Source: Pseudomonas persica (lineage in GTDB: Bacteria; Pseudomonadota; Gammaproteobacteria; Pseudomonadales; Pseudomonadaceae). Taken from it: a stretch of DNA of 64,000 nucleotides. A program made the position numbers and the translations under genes. Below the pieces are notes generated by a model, which had not been told where the DNA came from, searched no databases, and saw nothing but the letters and a program-made list of their open reading frames with translations. The stretch lies in the NCBI RefSeq assembly GCF_900291015.1, contig NZ_OLKL01000047.1:1-64000 (forward strand). Reading direction: 5' to 3'. Shown piece after piece: positions 54,539 to 64,000 of the stretch; position 1 is the stretch's first letter; every line of letters starts with the position of its first letter.

Positions 54539-54655
54539 TGTGGGAGCGGCCTTGTGTCGCGATTGGGCCGCAAAGCGGCCCCCGGATATCAGCATTCGTG
54601 CAGATATTGCCGGGGCTGCCTTGCGGCCCAATCGCGACACAAGGCCGCTCCCACA
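54539..54655. repeat. REP-type long inverted repeat after yhbY
   Basis: A perfect 35-bp inverted repeat (54539-54573 and 54621-54655) with 47 bases between. The arms carry the GGGAGCGGCCTTGTGTCG sequence, a variant of the REP unit. It stands between convergent yhbY and the DUF4149 gene and may terminate both. Confidence 0.9.
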
Positions 54656-54674
54656 AGGAACGCGACAGTCTGGG

Positions 54675-55115
54675 CTAGCGGCGGGCCTTCACTGGCACCG
54701 GCTGGGCCACCAGCACGATGCCGGAAAAACCCAACACCAGGAAACAGAGCAGCTGCCAGCGCTCGCCAACGGAAATACCGTAGCGCAAGGTGTAATAACC
54801 CACGCAGGCACCGAAGCCGAGCAACAGCATCTGGCCACGGAACTGCCGCCACCAGGCCGCCAGGCCGTCCACCCTCGCCAGCACTGCCAGCTGGGTCAAC
54901 AAGCCAAGCAACGCCACGCCGATCAACCAGCGGTCGATCTGCCCGGCGATATCCTGTACCAGCAGCGGCGCCAGGCCACTGACCTTGAGCGCGGGCACCA
55001 GCCCCACGTGAAACACCCACAAGCCACCGACCCAGAAAACCTGGGCCAGTTGCCAGAGGATCCCCTCGAGGGATGGCGCCCGCAGGCGCCGGTCAGATGT
55101 GCTTGACTTCGACAA
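54675..55115 (-). CDS. DUF4149 membrane protein
   Basis: A hydrophobic protein of about 146 residues with four membrane segments (for example VFWVGGLWVFHVGLVPALKV and LLGLLTQLAVLA), resembling DUF4149. No function is known. The start is uncertain: in-frame TTG at 55115 would overlap the greA stop by 23 bases, and there is no good ATG; an ATG at 55202 lies inside greA and is unlikely. It is probably co-transcribed with carAB-greA. Confidence 0.65.
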   Translation of the reverse strand: MSKSSTSDRRLRAPSLEGILWQLAQVFWVGGLWVFHVGLVPALKVSGLAPLLVQDIAGQIDRWLIGVALLGLLTQLAVLARVDGLAAWWRQFRGQMLLLGFGACVGYYTLRYGISVGERWQLLCFLVLGFSGIVLVAQPVPVKARR

Positions 55116-55571
55116 TCTCGTACTCGACCGTACCGTTTGGCGTCTTGACGACAACGGTATCCCCTTCTTCCTTGCCAATGATGGCGCGGGCGATCGGCGC
55201 ACTGTTCGACAGCTTGCCCTTCTTCACGTCGGCCTCGTCCTCGCCAACGATCTGGTAGGTAACCTGGTCACCGGTCTCGGTGTTTTCCAGGTCAACGGTT
55301 GAACCGAAGATGACCTTGCCGGTATGGGCAATGGTAGTCACGTCGATCACCACCGAGTTCTGCAGGCGGCCTTCAATATCACGGATACGTGCCTCGACCA
55401 TGCCCTGCTCCTCACGGGCGGCATGGTACTCGGCGTTTTCCTTGAGGTCGCCCAGTTCGCGCGCTTCGCCGATGGCCTGGCTCAGGCGCGGGCGCTCGGT
55501 CTTGCTCAGGAACAGGTGCTCCTCTTCCAGGGCGCGAGCGCCCTGGACGGTCATCGGGTACTTGGTAATGC

Positions 55572-55575
<4 letters not shown>
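55093..55575 (-). CDS. greA: Transcription elongation factor GreA
   Basis: GreA binds the RNA polymerase secondary channel and stimulates cleavage of backtracked transcripts. The 160-residue protein has the coiled-coil with the tip acidic pair (GDLKENAEYHAAREEQ) and the FKBP-like C-terminal domain (FGSTVDLENTETGDQVTYQ). It overlaps the carB stop by four bases (ATGA), so its level is tied to pyrimidine/arginine-controlled carAB. Confidence 0.97.
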
Positions 55576-58793
<3,218 letters not shown>

Positions 58794-58898
58794 GGTTGTC
58801 ACTCAAATCCGGGGTCAGTCGGCAAGCCGCTTTGAACAATCTGGGTCAGGCGCTTCCGGGCGCGGCGCAAGCCGGCCCGGGGCCTTGAAGCAGGATGC

Positions 58899-60035
58899 TC
58901 AGCGGCGCTTGGCCATGGCATCGATGAAACGATCGAACAGTGGCGCGACGTCGGTCGGGCCTGGGCTCGCTTCAGGGTGGCCCTGGAAGCTGAACGCGCT
59001 CTTGTCGGTACGCTCGATACCCTGCAGGGTGCCGTCGAACAGCGACTTGTGGATGGCGCGAACATTGCCCGGCAGGGTGGCCTCGTCGACCGCAAAACCG
59101 TGGTTCTGGCTGGTGATCATGACCACACCAGTGTCCAGGTCCTGGACCGGGTGGTTGGCACCGTGGTGGCCGTGACCCATTTTCACGGTCTTGGCGCCAG
59201 AAGCCAGGGCCAGCAGCTGGTGGCCGAGGCAGATGCCGAATACCGGGATCTCGGTCTCGAGGATGGCCTTGATCGCCTGAATGGCGTAGTCGCACGGCTC
59301 AGGGTCACCAGGGCCGTTGGACAAGAACACGCCGTCCGGGTTGAGTGCCAGCACTTCGCTGGCCGGGGTCTGGGCCGGCACCACGGTCACACGGCAACCA
59401 CGGGCAACCAGCATGCGCAGGATGTTCAGCTTGACGCCGTAGTCGAAGGCAACCACGTGGTACGGCAGGTCAGCGGCTTCGATGGTCGGGTGGCTGTCGG
59501 TCTTCAGCTCCCACACGCTGGAGCGCCATTCGTAGCGTTCCTTGGTGGATACGACCTTGGCCAGGTCCATGCCCTTGAGGCCCGGGAAGGCGCGGGCAGC
59601 GGCGATGGCGGCTTCTTCGCTGATGTTGTCACCGGCGAGGATGCAACCGTTCTGAGCGCCCTTTTCACGCAGGATTCGGGTCAGGCGACGGGTGTCGATG
59701 CCGGCGATGGCGACGACGTTGTTGGCCTTGAGGTACTCAGGCAGCGACTGGGTGTTACGCCAGTTGCTGGCCAGCAGCGGCAGGTCACGGATGACCAGGC
59801 CAGCGGACCAGACACGGTTCGACTCGGCGTCTTCCGGGGTAGTACCGGTATTGCCGATGTGCGGATAGGTCAGGGTAACGATTTGCTGCGCGTAGGAAGG
59901 GTCTGTAAGGATTTCCTGGTAGCCGGTCATAGCGGTGTTGAATACCACCTCACCAACGGTCTGACCGTCGGCACCGATAGCTTCACCGCGGAAAATACTG
60001 CCGTCGGCAAGGGCGAGTATGGCTGGCTTTGTCAA
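58899..60035 (-). CDS. carA: Carbamoyl-phosphate synthase small (glutaminase) subunit
   Basis: Releases ammonia from glutamine for CarB. The 378-residue protein has the class I glutaminase nucleophile in GICLGHQLLALASG (near residue 266) and the HHGANHPV block with a conserved histidine. The start is TTG at 60035, with GGGAGG six bases upstream, giving the family length; the earlier ATG at 60059 has no site. The leader directly upstream carries an attenuator-like hairpin. Confidence 0.96.
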   Translation of the reverse strand: MTKPAILALADGSIFRGEAIGADGQTVGEVVFNTAMTGYQEILTDPSYAQQIVTLTYPHIGNTGTTPEDAESNRVWSAGLVIRDLPLLASNWRNTQSLPEYLKANNVVAIAGIDTRRLTRILREKGAQNGCILAGDNISEEAAIAAARAFPGLKGMDLAKVVSTKERYEWRSSVWELKTDSHPTIEAADLPYHVVAFDYGVKLNILRMLVARGCRVTVVPAQTPASEVLALNPDGVFLSNGPGDPEPCDYAIQAIKAILETEIPVFGICLGHQLLALASGAKTVKMGHGHHGANHPVQDLDTGVVMITSQNHGFAVDEATLPGNVRAIHKSLFDGTLQGIERTDKSAFSFQGHPEASPGPTDVAPLFDRFIDAMAKRR

Positions 60036-60077
60036 GAAGACCTCCCGTAAATCAAGCATGAAAGGGCGATCGCAGGT

Positions 60078-60118
60078 TGCAAAAAAGCGGAGTGACGTAT
60101 GGACACGTCACCCCGCTT
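60078..60118 (-). terminator. Attenuator-like terminator just upstream of carA
   Basis: On the minus strand AAAGCGG-G-GTGACGT...ACGTCAC-T-CCGCTTT (60084-60090 with 60112-60118; 60092-60098 with 60105-60111) is a 14-bp stem with one mismatch, followed by a run of six T. It lies only about 43 bases before carA, too close to be a simple dapB terminator, so control of carA by termination is likely. Confidence 0.8.
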
Positions 60119-60174
60119 TCATGTGCTGAATTCAATTCGCTGCGCGCTTTTAGTGGACACACTAAAGCTGTAGC

Positions 60175-60225
60175 TTACAGAAAAGTGCGTTTTCGGTCTA
60201 CCGCAGATGTGTCTCTAAAACACAT
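60175..60225 (-). CDS. Candidate 16-residue leader peptide upstream of carA
   Basis: A 16-codon frame (ATG at 60225, TAA at 60175-60177) encodes MCFRDTSAVDRKRTFL, and its stop is about 57 bases before the attenuator stem. P. aeruginosa carA is reported to be controlled through a short leader peptide, so a leader here is plausible. The start is in a GATGTG/CACATC dyad (60206-60211 and 60221-60226). Against it: no strong Shine-Dalgarno and no similarity that I can check. Confidence 0.3.
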   Translation of the reverse strand: MCFRDTSAVDRKRTFL

Positions 60226-60254
60226 CAATGCGACAGGCTGACATCTGTGGCTGT

Positions 60255-60342
60255 TTCTTCGCGGGTAAACCCGCTCCCACAGGGATCGCGCCACGCCTGA
60301 GGGCAACGCTACACCTGTGGGAGCGGGTTTACCCGCGAAGAA
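60255..60342. repeat. REP inverted pair between carA and dapB
   Basis: A perfect 29-bp inverted repeat (60255-60283 and 60314-60342) of the GCGGGTAAACCCGCTCCCAC type. The whole gap 60036-60362 holds the carA leader, attenuator and this pair, and no other gene. Confidence 0.9.
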
Positions 60343-60362
60343 GCCAGCACCGCCCTACCTGC

Positions 60363-61169
60363 TTAACGCAGCTCGAGCACATCCTGCATGTCATACAGGC
60401 CAGGCTCGCGCCCATCCAGCCACAGCGCCGCACGCACAGCGCCCTTGGCAAAGGTCATGCGGCTGGAGGCCTTGTGGGTGATTTCCACGCGCTCACCTTC
60501 GGCGGCGAACAGCACGGTATGGTCACCCACCACATCACCGGCACGCACGGTGGCAAAGCCAATGGTCTGACGCTCACGTGCACCGGTCTGCCCTTCACGA
60601 CCATACACAGCCACTTCCTGCAGGTTACGCCCCAGCGCCTGGGCAACCACTTCCCCCATGCGCAGCGCAGTGCCCGACGGCGCATCGACTTTGTGCCGGT
60701 GATGCGCCTCGAGGATTTCGATATCGACATCGTCACCCAGCACGCGCGCCGCGGTATCCAGCAGCTTCAGGCACAGGTTGACGCCGACACTGAAGTTGGC
60801 GGCGAAGACGATCGGGATTTCCTTGCCGGCTTCGGCCAGCTGCTGCTTCTCTTCCGGAGTGAAGCCAGTGGTACCGATGACCATGGCCTTGCCCGCCTTG
60901 CGGCAGAACGCCAGGTTCTTCAGGGTCACCGAAGGGTGGGTAAAGTCGATCAGCACGTCGAACTCGTCGACCACCTTGGCCAGGTCGTCGGAAATCGGCA
61001 CACCGATACGGCCCAGGGCCGCCAGCTCACCGGCATCCGCCCCCACCAGCGAGCTGTCCGGGCGGTCGATCGCCGCCGTCAGGCCCGCTTGAGGCGCCTG
61101 TTGCTGCACGGCCTCGACGAGGGTCTTGCCCATCCGCCCTGCCGCACCCATCACTGCAATACGTCGCAT
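60363..61169 (-). CDS. dapB: 4-Hydroxy-tetrahydrodipicolinate reductase
   Basis: Reduces hydroxy-tetrahydrodipicolinate on the way to diaminopimelate and lysine. The 268-residue protein has the nucleotide-binding GAAGRMG near the N-terminus, the catalytic HHRHKVDAPSGTA block and a C-terminal FAKGAVRAALWL segment. ATG at 61169 fits a AAGGAA at seven bases; the ATG two codons upstream overlaps it. It starts 13 bases after dnaJ's stop. Confidence 0.97.
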   Translation of the reverse strand: MRRIAVMGAAGRMGKTLVEAVQQQAPQAGLTAAIDRPDSSLVGADAGELAALGRIGVPISDDLAKVVDEFDVLIDFTHPSVTLKNLAFCRKAGKAMVIGTTGFTPEEKQQLAEAGKEIPIVFAANFSVGVNLCLKLLDTAARVLGDDVDIEILEAHHRHKVDAPSGTALRMGEVVAQALGRNLQEVAVYGREGQTGARERQTIGFATVRAGDVVGDHTVLFAAEGERVEITHKASSRMTFAKGAVRAALWLDGREPGLYDMQDVLELR

Positions 61170-61182
61170 AGCCATTTCCTTG

Positions 61183-62307
61183 TCAGAGGTCGCCGAAGAA
61201 GCGCTTCACGCCATCGAACCAGCCATTGGCCTTGGGCGAGTGGGAGCTATCACCCTCCAGCGAATCACGCAGCTCTTCAAGCAGCTCGCGCTGACGGCGA
61301 CTGAGGTTGACCGGGGTTTCCACCGCCACACGGCACAGCAGGTCACCCGCACCACCACCGCGCACCGGGGCAACACCCTTGCCGCGCAGACGGAACTGCT
61401 TGCCGGTCTGGGTGCCTTCCGGAATCTTCAGCTTCACCCGGCCATCGAGGGTCGGCACCTCCAGCTCGCCACCCAGGGCAGCATCGGTGTAGCTGATCGG
61501 TACTTCGCAGTACAGGTGCTTGCCATCACGCTGGAAGATCTCGTGCTCACGCACATTGATCACCACGTACAGGTCGCCAGTCGGGCCACCATGGGTGCCA
61601 GCCTCGCCCTCGCCCGAGAGGCGGATGCGGTCGCCGGTATCGACACCCGCCGGCACCTTGACCGACAGCGTCTTGTATTCCTCGACACGGCCCTCGCCAT
61701 GGCACGAGGTGCAGGGGTCGGTAATGATCTTGCCCTGGCCATGGCAGCGCGGGCAGGTTTGCTGCACCGAGAAGAAACCCTGCTGCATGCGCACCTGGCC
61801 GATACCGCCACAGGTCGGGCAGGTCGACGGCGTGGACCCCTTCTTGGCACCAGAGCCGTCGCAAGGCTGGCAGTTGACCAGAGTAGGCACGCGGATACTG
61901 ACCGTGGTGCCACGCACCGCTTCCTCCAGGTTCAGCTCCAGGGTGTAGCGCAGGTCGCTGCCACGCTGGGCGCCGCCACGGCCACCGCCGCGACCACCAC
62001 CGAAGAAGTCGCTGAACACATCGCCAAAGATGTCGGAGAAGTTGGCGCCACCGAAACCAGCACCACCGCCACCCATACTCGGGTCAACGCCAGCATGGCC
62101 ATACTGGTCGAACGCCGCGCGCTTGCTCGCGTCGGACAGCACTTCGTAGGCCTCGTTGGCCTCCTTGAACCTGTCTTCCGACTCTTTGTCGCCCGGATTG
62201 CGGTCCGGGTGGTACTTCATCGCCAGACGGCGATAAGCCTTCTTGAGGTCAGCTTCGCTGGCGCCGCGCTCGACACCCAGGACCTCATAATAATCACGCT
62301 TGGACAT
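61183..62307 (-). CDS. dnaJ: DnaJ chaperone (Hsp40)
   Basis: DnaK co-chaperone that delivers clients and stimulates ATP hydrolysis. The 374-residue protein has a J domain with HPD at residues 33-35, a Gly/Phe-rich region (about 70-115), four CxxCxGxG zinc repeats (CQPCDGSG, CPTCGGIG, CPRCHGQG, CTSCHGEG) and the C-terminal peptide-binding domains. It lies 197 bases after dnaK. A promoter for itself is not evident. Confidence 0.98.
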   Translation of the reverse strand: MSKRDYYEVLGVERGASEADLKKAYRRLAMKYHPDRNPGDKESEDRFKEANEAYEVLSDASKRAAFDQYGHAGVDPSMGGGGAGFGGANFSDIFGDVFSDFFGGGRGGGRGGAQRGSDLRYTLELNLEEAVRGTTVSIRVPTLVNCQPCDGSGAKKGSTPSTCPTCGGIGQVRMQQGFFSVQQTCPRCHGQGKIITDPCTSCHGEGRVEEYKTLSVKVPAGVDTGDRIRLSGEGEAGTHGGPTGDLYVVINVREHEIFQRDGKHLYCEVPISYTDAALGGELEVPTLDGRVKLKIPEGTQTGKQFRLRGKGVAPVRGGGAGDLLCRVAVETPVNLSRRQRELLEELRDSLEGDSSHSPKANGWFDGVKRFFGDL

Positions 62308-62424
62308 AGGTCATTTGCACCTTGTTGGGCGTCTGGCATCTGCGCCGCGCCATCAGCACCTGACTTTTGCCCACCGGGGCCACTGACAGATGCTGTAAAA
62401 ATTCTCGAATTCCAGATACGCCAA

Positions 62425-62444
62425 CGCGGGAGCAAGCCCCCGCG
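62425..62444. other. Hairpin between dnaK and dnaJ
   Basis: CGCGGG-(N8)-CCCGCG inverted repeat (62425-62430 and 62439-62444) in the 197-base gap, without a T-run. It probably reduces dnaJ transcription relative to dnaK or affects RNA stability. Confidence 0.5.
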
Positions 62445-62504
62445 CGGCGACATCCTACCAGCTCACCGCCAAACGGCGGTGAACTGGCCGACAACATGCA
62501 GGGA

Positions 62505-64000
62505 TTACTGCTTGTTGTTGTCTTTCACTTCTTCGAACTCGGCGTCAACCACGTCATCGTGCTTGGCTTCCGGCTCGGCCTGCTGCGCGCCACCCTGAGG
62601 CTGTTCGGCCGACTGCTCGGCGTACATCTTCTGGGCAACCGGTGCCGAAACCTTGGACAGCTCTTCGACCTTGGCGTCGATGGCAGCCTTGTCGTCGCCT
62701 TTGACAGCGGCTTCCAGGGCAACAACGGCAGCCTCGATGGCGGTTTTCTCCTCAGCAGTAACCTTGTCACCCGCGTCAGCGACCATCTTGCGGGTCGAGT
62801 GAACCAGCGCGTCACCCTGGTTACGGGCAGCGGCCAGCTCTTCGAACTTGCGGTCTTCCTCGGCGTTGGCCTCGGCGTCACGCACCATGCGCTCGATTTC
62901 TTCGTCCGACAGGCCGGAGTTGGCCTTGATCACGATCGACTGCGACTTGCCGGTGGCCTTGTCCTTGGCGCTGACGTGCAGGATGCCGTTGGCGTCGATG
63001 TCGAAGGTTACTTCGATCTGCGGCACGCCACGCGGAGCCGGCGGAATGTCAGCCAGGTCGAACTTGCCCAGCGACTTGTTCTGCGCAGCCTGCTTGCGCT
63101 CACCCTGCAGCACGTGAATGGTCACGGCGCCCTGGTTGTCGTCGGCAGTCGAGAACACCTGCGACTTCTTGGTCGGGATGGTGGTGTTCTTCTCGATCAG
63201 CGAAGTCATCACGCCACCCATGGTTTCGATACCCAGGGTCAGCGGGCTGACGTCCAGCAGCAGTACGTCTTTCACGTCACCGGCCAGCACGGCACCCTGG
63301 ATCGCAGCACCCATGGCCACGGCTTCGTCGGGGTTGACGTCCTTGCGCGCTTCCTTGCCGAAGAAGTCGGCAACGGTTTTCTGTACCAGCGGCATACGGG
63401 TCTGGCCACCGACCAGGATCACGTCGTCGATCTTGGCAACGTCGATACCGGCGTCTTTCAGAGCAATGCGGCAAGGCTCGATGGTGCGCTGCACCAGACC
63501 TTCAACCAGCGACTCCAGCTTGGCGCGGGAAATCTTCACGTTCAGGTGCTTGGGACCAGTGGCGTCTGCAGTGATGTACGGCAGGTTGACGTCGGTCGAC
63601 TGAGCGGACGACAGCTCGATCTTGGCTTTTTCAGCAGCTTCCTTCAGGCGCTGCATGGCCAGCGGGTCGCCCTTCAGGTTCATGCCGGATTCTTTCTTGA
63701 ACTCCTCGACCAGGTAGTCGATCAGCAGCATGTCGAAGTCTTCGCCACCCAGGAAGGTGTCGCCGTTGGTGGCCAGTACTTCGAACTGGTGCTCACCGTC
63801 GACTTCGGCGATTTCGATGACCGAAACGTCGAAGGTACCACCACCCAGGTCATAAACGATGACAGTGTGGTCGCCCTTGGCCTTGTCCATGCCGTAGGCC
63901 AGCGCAGCGGCGGTCGGTTCGTTGATGATACGTTTTACGTCCAGACCAGCGATGCGACCGGCATCCTTGGTAGCCTGACGCTGGCTGTCGTTGAAGTAGG
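62505..64000 (-). CDS. dnaK: DnaK chaperone (Hsp70), N-terminus cut off by the window edge
   Basis: The visible part (about 498 residues) covers most of the nucleotide-binding domain (VYDLGGGTFDVSV, GGQTRMPLVQ), the linker, the substrate-binding domain and the C-terminal lid ending in a Gln/Glu-rich EEVKDNNKQ tail. The first 140 or so residues lie beyond the right edge, as the frame stays open to base 64000. It is followed by dnaJ and dapB, the standard order. Confidence 0.98.
   Translation of the reverse strand, partial: YFNDSQRQATKDAGRIAGLDVKRIINEPTAAALAYGMDKAKGDHTVIVYDLGGGTFDVSVIEIAEVDGEHQFEVLATNGDTFLGGEDFDMLLIDYLVEEFKKESGMNLKGDPLAMQRLKEAAEKAKIELSSAQSTDVNLPYITADATGPKHLNVKISRAKLESLVEGLVQRTIEPCRIALKDAGIDVAKIDDVILVGGQTRMPLVQKTVADFFGKEARKDVNPDEAVAMGAAIQGAVLAGDVKDVLLLDVSPLTLGIETMGGVMTSLIEKNTTIPTKKSQVFSTADDNQGAVTIHVLQGERKQAAQNKSLGKFDLADIPPAPRGVPQIEVTFDIDANGILHVSAKDKATGKSQSIVIKANSGLSDEEIERMVRDAEANAEEDRKFEELAAARNQGDALVHSTRKMVADAGDKVTAEEKTAIEAAVVALEAAVKGDDKAAIDAKVEELSKVSAPVAQKMYAEQSAEQPQGGAQQAEPEAKHDDVVDAEFEEVKDNNKQ

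Overview
The window is core chromosome of a fluorescent Pseudomonas, most likely of the P. putida group. The evidence is high G+C coding sequence, conserved gene order (dksA-gluQ-cbrX-cbrA-cbrB-crcZ-pcnB-folK-panBC-pgi; fMet-tRNA-rimP-nusA-infB-rbfA-truB-rpsO-pnp; dnaK-dnaJ-dapB-carA-carB-greA) and P. putida-type REP repeats in many intergenic gaps. I see no prophage, insertion sequence, CRISPR array, integron or defence island. The species call rests on remembered gene orders and protein sequences, not on a search.

Left part (1-24.4 kb). The first 300 bases hold three tandem strong sigma-70 promoters reading out of the left edge, of the kind that drive rRNA operons. Next come msrP-msrQ (periplasmic methionine sulfoxide repair), pssA, ilvIHC (branched-chain amino acids), a YqcC-like protein, a TPR lipoprotein and mrcB (PBP1b), all on the minus strand. 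A phosphotransferase-like/P-loop kinase fusion and a TfoX C-terminal-domain protein lie on the plus strand. An iron block follows: a Fur-box promoter driving a PrrF small RNA, then phuW-phuV-phuU on the minus strand with a Fur box upstream, and a divergent Rieske protein. After sfsA and an aminotransferase come dksA, gluQ, the small membrane protein gene cbrX, and the carbon/nitrogen two-component system cbrA-cbrB.

Middle (24.4-41.4 kb). Downstream of cbrB there is a 243-bp inverted-repeat element and then crcZ, a CbrB/sigma-54-dependent RNA that sequesters Hfq/Crc. It has a clear -24/-12 promoter, A-rich motifs and a terminator. Then come pcnB-folK, panB-panC, pgi, an acetyl-CoA synthetase, a DUF2236 protein, a large DUF748 envelope protein, a divergent VOC/ABM pair, a BON-domain protein, and pnp-rpsO with large RNA hairpins between them.

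Right part (41.5-64 kb). A long minus-strand run of translation, RNA and envelope genes: truB, rbfA, infB, nusA, rimP, tRNA-fMet, tRNA-Leu, secG, tpiA, glmM, folP, ftsH, rlmE. Then yhbY (plus strand), a DUF4149 membrane protein, greA, carB, carA (with an attenuator-like hairpin just upstream), dapB, dnaJ, and dnaK cut by the right edge.

The window is mostly well-known housekeeping biology. The parts most worth a second look are regulatory and non-coding: the cbrX overlap, the inverted-repeat element beside crcZ, the reduced prrF-phu locus, the carA and ilvI leaders, the GTAAC repeats ahead of panB, and the rpsO-pnp hairpins.
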